Assembly: GCA_039934475.1 (NCBI GenBank)
Contig: JBDTMC010000069.1
Location: forward strand, 1 to 23,100
From: JBDTMC01 sp039934475
Lineage (GTDB): Bacteria; Acidobacteriota; Terriglobia; Bryobacterales; Bryobacteraceae
Direction: 5' to 3'
Length of the DNA: 23,100 nucleotides
The notes below the pieces were generated by a model. The model searched no databases and was not told the DNA's origin. It saw nothing but the letters and a program-made list of their open reading frames with translations. A program made the position numbers and the translations under genes. Position 1 is the first letter of the stretch. Each line of letters begins with the position of its first letter. Below are positions 6,674 through 12,219 of the stretch, piece after piece.

Positions 6674-7975
6674 CTTGTTGCCCGCCGCCGAGGGCACTGG
6701 ATTCGCTCTCGCCATGTCCCGGTTGATTGACTGCAGGCGGCTCAACTCCTCCTGAAGCCTCACCCAATCATCCTCATGGCTTTTGGTTTCAATCGGCAGG
6801 CTCAAGTCCTGGTAGAAGCCCACAAGATCATTCCGCAAGTCTTGCGGTAGCTCAGTGTAATGGCTGTCCAATTTGTGCAGCAATTTGGCGTATGTGGAAT
6901 CAGTCAACCGGTACTGTCCGGCTTTGGTGGCAGCACCCACATCGAAGTTGTCGTTGGGAATGCGCGACTGCCCCGCGTCCACGCCTGCCAGCAATTCGCG
7001 ATACCGCTCGATGGAGGCGTTGAAGCCTGCCATATACAATCTCTCCGCCTCGGGCGTCAGCCTCTTGAACCCCAATGCCTTGAACGGTCCTGCCCTCGGA
7101 ATAATGCGGAAGAAGAAGGCCAGAATTCTCGACCACATACCCGGCTTCTGATAGGTAGCGCCCCAGTTCTTCTCATAGCTCGATCGTGACAGATTGTAGA
7201 GAAACTTCTTCCGTGTGATGCCCGGTGCGTCCTTACGGATCTCCTGCCCCTTAATTTGCCACGCCACCCTCGTCAGCGCCGGCAATATGGTTCCCACCGC
7301 GCGCCGGTACGATCCGATCGCCAGGTCGAAGTTGAAGAACACGTGCTCGATCCGCATGCCATACGTATCTTCAAAAGCCCTCTCCAGCACCGGCTTGGCT
7401 ACTTCAAAACCGATGAAGTCCTTGTAAGCGTCAGAGGCATAGCGGCTCTTCGCCGCTTGGAATACATCGAATCCAAATTCAGTCTTCGTGTGTGAGAACG
7501 GGTCGTCCCCATACGTAATGGAGTCTCCAAATTTCAGCCGTAGCTTTGGATACAGCAGCGGCACTGCGATGTTCGTCGCCAGTCGATGTCCCCTGTTGTC
7601 CGCCGCATAGTGCGCCAGCGCGCCCAATGCAAACGCATACTCGTTCAGGTCGTGCGACTCCCGAATTAGGCTTGAGATGAAATCGCCGCTTCGCACGTAA
7701 TGCGTCAGATCGCTGTAGAACTTGCTCCCGAAGGGATAGTAGCCCAGATCCTGAATGATGCATCCACCGTAGGCGTAGGCGTGAGCCTTCGTCAAATCCT
7801 CGGCCGTCGCCGTCGGGAAGCGCTTCAGCAGAAGTGGTTTGATCGCGCTATCCCACGTCGAGTCCACGATCGCCTCATGTGTCAGGACCGAATACGAGTA
7901 GGCCTTCTGCCCACTCAATACGACAAGCATGACCAAGGCAGTGTAGAGGAGAGGCGTCACGCGCGGCGCGGTCAT
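6671..7975 (-). CDS. Exported Zn-dependent phospholipase C-like protein
   Basis: A 434-residue protein with a hydrophobic N-terminal export signal (LLYTALVMLVVLSGQKAYS). The N-terminal half resembles the Zn-dependent phospholipase C family (PF00882). Likely metal ligands are H33 in VLTHEAI, D76 in IIQDLGYYPFGSKFYSD, H92 in LTHYV, H108 in SHDLNEYAFALGALAHY, H122/D126, and H130. The C-terminal half (about 200-434) has no clear family; it contains a short hydrophobic stretch near 285 (ILAFFFRIIP) and helical segments. Related proteins occur as exported putative hydrolases in many bacteria, and the substrate here is unknown. It follows the small membrane protein gene by 12 bases. It precedes the activator gene by 82, so read-through into the activator is possible. 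Confidence 0.82.
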   Translation of the reverse strand: MTAPRVTPLLYTALVMLVVLSGQKAYSYSVLTHEAIVDSTWDSAIKPLLLKRFPTATAEDLTKAHAYAYGGCIIQDLGYYPFGSKFYSDLTHYVRSGDFISSLIRESHDLNEYAFALGALAHYAADNRGHRLATNIAVPLLYPKLRLKFGDSITYGDDPFSHTKTEFGFDVFQAAKSRYASDAYKDFIGFEVAKPVLERAFEDTYGMRIEHVFFNFDLAIGSYRRAVGTILPALTRVAWQIKGQEIRKDAPGITRKKFLYNLSRSSYEKNWGATYQKPGMWSRILAFFFRIIPRAGPFKALGFKRLTPEAERLYMAGFNASIERYRELLAGVDAGQSRIPNDNFDVGAATKAGQYRLTDSTYAKLLHKLDSHYTELPQDLRNDLVGFYQDLSLPIETKSHEDDWVRLQEELSRLQSINRDMARANPVPSAAGNK

Positions 7976-7987
7976 ATCGCGATCCGT

Positions 7988-8302
7988 TCACACCTCAGCA
8001 AGTGGCCGCAATTGGAAAGTAGCCAGCAGCATCGTCGCCGTCACTATGCACGCAATGCCAATCAGCAGGAAGATCTTGGTTTCCAGAAAATGCGGACTGA
8101 ATGCCACGATGATCGTCAGTAGTGCCACCGCCCACGAATACTCTCTCCTCCGGATCGCCCAAACCACAACTATCACGGTTCCCAACGCAATGATCCCCGC
8201 CAGCAGCGGCTCGTACCTGGCGGCGAAGTACGAGAACATCGAAACCACCACCAAGAGTGGAATCATGCACCACTTTGCGAGTTGCGTAACTATTTGCTGC
8301 AC
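7988..8302 (-). CDS. Small multi-pass membrane protein, unknown
   Basis: A protein of about 104 residues made largely of membrane helices: IPLLVVVSMFSYFAA, LLAGIIALGTVIVVVWAI, WAVALLTIIVAFSPHFL and IFLLIGIACIVTATMLLATF, so probably four spans. I do not recognise a family. The start is uncertain. A GTG at 8300-8302 has GGGGGG seven bases upstream and gives MQQIVTQLAKW; a GTG at 8324-8326 gives eight more residues but has no ribosome site. It lies between the WXXGXW-repeat gene (stop at 8350) and the phospholipase-like gene (12 bases away), so it probably belongs to the same operon and sigma-54-like promoter. Confidence 0.72.
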   Translation of the reverse strand: MQQIVTQLAKWCMIPLLVVVSMFSYFAARYEPLLAGIIALGTVIVVVWAIRRREYSWAVALLTIIVAFSPHFLETKIFLLIGIACIVTATMLLATFQLRPLAEV

Positions 8303-8349
8303 TATATTCCCCCCAAAGTGGCGCACGCGTCCATGATCGCTTTCCCTAC

Positions 8350-8724
8350 TTACCGCCGGTCATGATCACGGTCGCGATCGAAATCCCGGTGGTGATCGCG
8401 GTCGCGGTCCCAGCGGTGGTCATGGGCAAACTGGCCTCTGCCGCCATTCCAATAACCGTTGTAATACCGCCCCTCGCTGTAACGAGGCGCCACCCACTGT
8501 GCGCCTTCGTACGCCGGACGCGTCCAGTATCCCTGGTGCCACTTATAGCGTCGGCCCACCGGGTACCAATACCCGGTTACAAAGGAGTAACCCGCGCCCG
8601 GGCTCCGCGGCTGCACCCTCACCACACGCGGACGTGGAGGCGCGCCGATCACTATTCCAATCGAAACTTCGGCGAAGGCCGCTCCCGCCGCCAACAACGC
8701 CAACAACACCAATTTAGCTTTCAT
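8350..8724 (-). CDS. Exported WXXGXW-repeat protein with His/Arg/Asp tail
   Basis: A 124-residue protein with a signal peptide (MKAKLVLLALLAAGAAFAEV). The aromatic region is of the YXWGXW/WXXGXW repeat type: VTGYWYPVGRRYKWHQGYW, then RPAYEGAQWVAPRYSEGRYYNGYW. The last 30 residues are almost only D, R and H. Such proteins are exported and of unknown function; the tail may bind metal or polyanions. The ATG at 8722-8724 was chosen over upstream in-frame starts because it begins the signal peptide and has GAGAGG upstream. It also sits about 18 bases after the predicted sigma-54 start at 8742. It is the first gene of a run that continues through the small membrane protein and the phospholipase-like protein. 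Confidence 0.85.
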   Translation of the reverse strand: MKAKLVLLALLAAGAAFAEVSIGIVIGAPPRPRVVRVQPRSPGAGYSFVTGYWYPVGRRYKWHQGYWTRPAYEGAQWVAPRYSEGRYYNGYWNGGRGQFAHDHRWDRDRDHHRDFDRDRDHDRR

Positions 8725-8752
8725 GGTCCGTACCTCTCTCGACCTAAACGGG

Positions 8753-8769
8753 AGCACTTTGCTGGCCGA
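8753..8769 (-). promoter_or_regulatory. Sigma-54-like promoter of WXXGXW operon
   Basis: Minus-strand TCGGCCAGCAAAGTGCT has GG-N10-GC and the shared GGC-N7-GTGC form; the -26 T is replaced by C. The predicted start is near 8742. The dyads at 8824-8857 are centred at about -89 and -107, almost the same as for the DUF5670 promoter. Confidence 0.62.
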
Positions 8770-8823
8770 AGCGCCAATCTGCGTTTGTAAAGTCGACGGA
8801 AATACATTCCTCAACAACCCCAC

Positions 8824-8857
8824 TGACCGCATTCGGTCACCTGACCCCACAACGTCA
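8824..8857. promoter_or_regulatory. 34-bp tandem dyad operator shared by divergent promoters
   Basis: TGACCG-CATT-CGGTCA (8824-8839) is a perfect 6-bp-arm dyad; TGACC-N6-CGTCA follows at 8842-8857. Their centres are 18 bp apart and the half-sites follow the layout seen at 3116 and 4385. It lies between sigma-54-like elements on both strands: 8753-8769 (minus) and 8934-8950 (plus). Confidence 0.65.
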
Positions 8858-8933
8858 AGGCTCGCCCTGCCCGAATGCCCTCTATCGTCCTTCCTTGTGA
8901 AGCAAGTGCACGCCTAACGGTGAAATTACCCAG

Positions 8934-8950
8934 ATGGCGCGTCAAGTGCC
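8934..8950 (+). promoter_or_regulatory. Sigma-54-like promoter of the LPxTA protein gene
   Basis: ATGGCGCGTCAAGTGCC carries GG-N10-GC and GGC-N7-GTGC. The predicted start near 8961 leaves a leader of about 86 bases. The shared dyad block is centred at about -111 and -129, the same distances as at the SYLF promoter. It is the weakest of the four elements at its outer bases. Confidence 0.52.
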
Positions 8951-9046
8951 CATATACAGGGCGCGGGTCAAACCCGGTAGAGTTCCGCCCGCCAAAACAA
9001 TGGCGAGCGGCAGACTACAACTCTGGAACATAAGGATCGATAAGCA

Positions 9047-9781
9047 ATGAACTTGTTAAAAGCAGTAACCACCGTGGGCTGCATCGCGCTGATCAGCGCG
9101 GTACTCGCCCCGAATGTCAAAGCCGATGATTGGAACCGCAAGACTGTCATCACCTTCAGTGCCCCGGTTGAGATACCCGGCGTGCACCTGGCCGGCTGGG
9201 GCGTATTGCCCGCCGGTACCTATGTGTTCAAAATTCTGGACTCGCAGTCCGACCGTCACATCGTTCAGATCTTCAACAAAGACGAGACCACCATCTACGC
9301 CACCGTCCTCGCTATCCCGAACTATCGCCTCCAGGCCACCGACAAAACCGTGGTCACCTTCCGCGAGCGGCCCGCCGGCCAACCGGAAGCCCTCCGCGCC
9401 TGGTTCTATCCGGGCCGCAATTGGGGCGAAGAATTCGTCTACCCGAAGGACAAAGCCACCGAAATCGCTAAGTCCACCAACGTCCCCGTTCTCTTCACCC
9501 CCGTCGAACTTCCCGTCGAAGTCGCCGAACCCGCCAAATTGGCCGCTGCGCCGATCATCGCCGGGTTGAAGCGTGCGCCCATCATGGCCGTCAAGCCGAC
9601 CGGTGAAGAAGTCGCAGTCGCCGAGGTGGTCACTCCGCCGCCTGCCGCCCCCGTTGAAGTAGCTATGGCCAAAGTGAAGAAGCTCCCCCGTACCGCCAGC
9701 ACGCTGCCCCTTGTTGGGCTCATCGGACTGACGGCTCTCGGAGCAGCCTTCGCCCTTCGGTCCGCTGCCGCCCGCGTCTAG
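9047..9781 (+). CDS. Exported protein with C-terminal LPxTA sorting-like signal
   Basis: A 244-residue protein with a signal peptide (MNLLKAVTTVGCIALISAVL). A domain at about 27-125 contains WNRKTVITFSAPVEIPG, LPAGTYVFKILDSQSDRHIVQIF and the segment TTIYATVLAIPNYRL. This pattern is typical of small exported proteins of Acidobacteriota, with no known function. A proline/valine-rich linker follows. From residue 213 the protein ends with LPRTA, a hydrophobic helix (LPLVGLIGLTALGAAFAL) and a short arginine tail, the three-part layout of a sortase substrate. A sortase is encoded at 11611-12219. AAGGA lies 11 bases before the ATG. A sigma-54-like promoter and dyads lie upstream, so it probably belongs to the same regulon as the minus-strand envelope genes. 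Confidence 0.83.
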   Translation: MNLLKAVTTVGCIALISAVLAPNVKADDWNRKTVITFSAPVEIPGVHLAGWGVLPAGTYVFKILDSQSDRHIVQIFNKDETTIYATVLAIPNYRLQATDKTVVTFRERPAGQPEALRAWFYPGRNWGEEFVYPKDKATEIAKSTNVPVLFTPVELPVEVAEPAKLAAAPIIAGLKRAPIMAVKPTGEEVAVAEVVTPPPAAPVEVAMAKVKKLPRTASTLPLVGLIGLTALGAAFALRSAAARV

Positions 9782-9805
9782 CAGAACCCTTCATTTAGTC
9801 CGACC

Positions 9806-9834
9806 GCGCGGCGCGCCCTCCTGGTGCGCCGCGT
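9806..9834 (+). terminator. GC-rich hairpin after the LPxTA gene
   Basis: GCGGCGCGCC (9808-9817) pairs with GGTGCGCCGC (9823-9832) with one G-T pair, around a five-base loop, and the stem extends by one or two pairs. No U-run follows, only GTGATCGTTTG, so it may terminate poorly or attenuate read-through into the malic enzyme gene. Confidence 0.5.
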
Positions 9835-9869
9835 GATCGTTTGTAACCGGCTAACCAGGGAGTTAACCA

Positions 9870-11600
9870 ATGCGACAGAGAGTGATTCCGGCCCTCGCCC
9901 CAATAACCAGGCCCATTCACAATGCGGAAACCTGCAATCGGACTGCGGCCCGCGGGATGGCGGTCCTCAATTCCCCGGTCTTGAACAAGGGCACTGCCTT
10001 CACCGCCGAAGAGCGCGTGGCGCTTGGTCTCAGGGGTCTCCTCCCGCCGGACGTGAGTACTCTCGAGGCCCAGGTAAAGAGGGCCTACATTCAGTACGAA
10101 CGCCTTACTGATGCAGTCGCTAAGAACACCTACCTCACCGCGCTTCACGATCGTAACGAAGTGCTCTTTTACCGCCTCTTCTCCGAACATTTGCGTGAAA
10201 TGATTCCCATCGTCAACGATCTAACTGTAGGTATGGCGATGGAACAATACAGGCATGAGTGCCGTCGAGCGCGAGGCGTCTATCTTTCCATCGATCACCC
10301 TCACGCCATCGAGGACGCATTTGCCAGCCTTGACGTCGGCCCGGGTGACGTCGATCTCATCATCGCTACCGATGCCGAGCAGGTTCTCGGTCTCGGCGAT
10401 TGGGGCGTCGGCGGCATTGAAGTGTCCATCGGCAAGCTCGCCATCTACACCGCCGCTGGTGGAATCGACCCCGCGCGTGTCATCCCGGTCATGCTCGATG
10501 TCGGAACCAATCGCGAGAGCCTTCTAGAGGATCCTACCTACATCGGTAACCGCCACCCCCGCGTGCGCGGCGAACGCTACGAGTCCTTCATCCACGCTTA
10601 CGTCGAAACTGTTACCAGATTGTTCCCCGGTGCTCTCCTGCAGTGGGAAGACTTAGCTCCCGCCAATGCACGCCGAATCCTGAACCGGTATCGCGACCGC
10701 ACCTGCGTTTTTAATGACGACATGCAGGGCACAGGGGCAATCACACTCGCCGCGGCAATCTCCGCTACACGCGCTTGCGGAACTCCCCTCCGCAACCAGC
10801 GTATCGTGATCTTTGGAGCAGGCACCGCTGGTATCGGATGCGCCGACCAAATCCGCGACGCAATGCTGCGCGAAGGATTATCTAAAGAGGAAGCGGCCAA
10901 ACGCTTCTGGTGTGTCGACAGGCAGGGGTTGCTTACCACCGCAATGGCTGCTCAAATCAGAGAGGATCAATCCGTGTACTCCCGGCCCTCGTCGGAAGTC
11001 CTCCATTGGGGAAGCCACGCCAATGGTATCGGCTTGGCCGAGGTCGTACGGCGTGTGAAGCCAACCATGCTCATCGGTTCCTCCAACGTCGGCGGCGCCT
11101 TCACCGAAGCAATCGTTCGTGAGATGGTGGCGTATACCGAACGGCCTATCATCTTCACCCTCAGCCGCCCCGCGGCTCGCGCCGAGGCCAATCCAGCCGA
11201 CCTCATCAATTGGACCGGCGGCCGCGCACTCATCGCCACGGGAAGCCTGTTCTCCCCCGTCACTCACAAGGGAGTCACCTACGTCATCGGCCAGCTCAAC
11301 AACGCGCTCCTCTACCCCGGCCTCGCTCTCGGAGTGATCGTCTCGCGAGCCTCCAGGATTACCGATAGTTTGTTCGCCGCAGCCGCCAGCGCCGTCTCCA
11401 GCCTCGTCACCGTTCGTCATCCTGGCGCGTCCCTGCTCCCCCATGTCGACGATCTGCGTAGCGTTTCTGCCACCGTCGCCGCCGCCGTAGCCGACGCCGC
11501 CGTTGCCGAAGGTTTGGCTGGCGTTAAGTTCGACGATATCGTCCAACAAATCCAAGACGCCATGTGGAAGCCCGAATATCGGCGCCTCCTGGCCTCTTGA
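9870..11600 (+). CDS. maeA: NAD-type malic enzyme (malate dehydrogenase, decarboxylating)
   Basis: A 576-residue cytoplasmic enzyme predicted to convert malate to pyruvate and CO2 with reduction of NAD(P). Family marks are N-terminal LNKGTAFTAEER and the GLLPP motif, which fit the large malic enzyme type. Y138 in RGVYLSID is the likely proton donor and K189 in VSIGKLAIYTAAGGIDP the catalytic lysine. E260/D261 and D283/D284 in FNDDMQGTGAITLAA are metal ligands, and GAGTAGIG at 316-323 is the nucleotide loop. The segment TVGMAMEQYRHECRRARG differs from the more usual TVGEACQ form. The start has AGGGAG eight bases upstream. The stop is ten bases before the sortase start, an odd partnership that suggests co-transcription. 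Cofactor preference is inferred from length only. Confidence 0.9.
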   Translation: MRQRVIPALAPITRPIHNAETCNRTAARGMAVLNSPVLNKGTAFTAEERVALGLRGLLPPDVSTLEAQVKRAYIQYERLTDAVAKNTYLTALHDRNEVLFYRLFSEHLREMIPIVNDLTVGMAMEQYRHECRRARGVYLSIDHPHAIEDAFASLDVGPGDVDLIIATDAEQVLGLGDWGVGGIEVSIGKLAIYTAAGGIDPARVIPVMLDVGTNRESLLEDPTYIGNRHPRVRGERYESFIHAYVETVTRLFPGALLQWEDLAPANARRILNRYRDRTCVFNDDMQGTGAITLAAAISATRACGTPLRNQRIVIFGAGTAGIGCADQIRDAMLREGLSKEEAAKRFWCVDRQGLLTTAMAAQIREDQSVYSRPSSEVLHWGSHANGIGLAEVVRRVKPTMLIGSSNVGGAFTEAIVREMVAYTERPIIFTLSRPAARAEANPADLINWTGGRALIATGSLFSPVTHKGVTYVIGQLNNALLYPGLALGVIVSRASRITDSLFAAAASAVSSLVTVRHPGASLLPHVDDLRSVSATVAAAVADAAVAEGLAGVKFDDIVQQIQDAMWKPEYRRLLAS

Positions 11601-11610
11601 GGCGACGCCA

Positions 11611-12219
11611 ATGAGAGTTCTCATTCCACGAAAAACCGCCCGCAATCTCCTGCTCTGGATGCAGCGTCTGTTTCTCACCTGCTCCGTAACCGCGCTTGGC
11701 TACTGCGGCTTCGTCATGGCCGACAGTTGGGCCTTCCAACTCCGTGAGGAGCGCCAGCTCGCAAGCTTCCTCGCCGCACATCCTGCATCTCGGCCCGTCG
11801 CCCATCCCGCGCCTCGCCCCGTCACAGCCTCTGGCCTCATCGGGCGCCTCGAGATCAAACGCCTCGGGTTGTCGGTTATCGTCGTCGAAGGCACCACCCC
11901 AGCCGCGCTTCGTCGCGCCGTCGGTCACATCGAAGACACCGCCCTCCCCGGCCAGCCCGGCCACGTCGGCATCGCCGGTCATCGCGACACATTCTTCCGC
12001 CCGCTCAGGGACATCCGCCAAGGCGACATGATTTCATTCACTACGCCTTCCGGAGCCTTCCTTTATCGAGTCGTATCTACTACCATCACGAGCCCAACCG
12101 ATGTTGCGATTATCGAGCCCACTCTGACGCAGGTCCTCACCCTGGTTACTTGTTATCCGTTCAATTTCGTAGGTTCCGCCCCCGAGAGGTTCATCGTAAG
12201 GGCTGAAAGGATCATTTGA
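11611..12219 (+). CDS. Class D-like sortase
   Basis: A 202-residue transpeptidase. A membrane anchor lies at about 12-35 (LLLWMQRLFLTCSVTALGYCGF), followed by a proline-rich stalk. The sortase barrel starts at GLIGRLEIKRLGLSVIVVEG. The catalytic triad is visible: H124 in GIAGHRDTFFRPL, C181 in LTLVTCYPF, and R193 in APERFIVRAE. The GHRDTFFRPL and TCYPFNFVGSAPERF forms are those of class D sortases. It would cleave an LPxT-like signal and attach the protein to an amine acceptor outside the inner membrane. The LPRTA protein at 9047-9781 is the obvious candidate substrate. ATG 11611 was chosen because upstream in-frame starts lie inside the malic enzyme gene. Its TGA overlaps the next gene's ATG by one base. 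Confidence 0.9.
   Translation: MRVLIPRKTARNLLLWMQRLFLTCSVTALGYCGFVMADSWAFQLREERQLASFLAAHPASRPVAHPAPRPVTASGLIGRLEIKRLGLSVIVVEGTTPAALRRAVGHIEDTALPGQPGHVGIAGHRDTFFRPLRDIRQGDMISFTTPSGAFLYRVVSTTITSPTDVAIIEPTLTQVLTLVTCYPFNFVGSAPERFIVRAERII

Noticed and set aside
10878..11678. Long minus-strand frame (266 codons) opposite the malic enzyme
   Set aside because: It is opposite well-conserved enzyme motifs, its product is low-complexity Gly/Asp-rich, and it has no ribosome site. It is a shadow of third-position GC bias.
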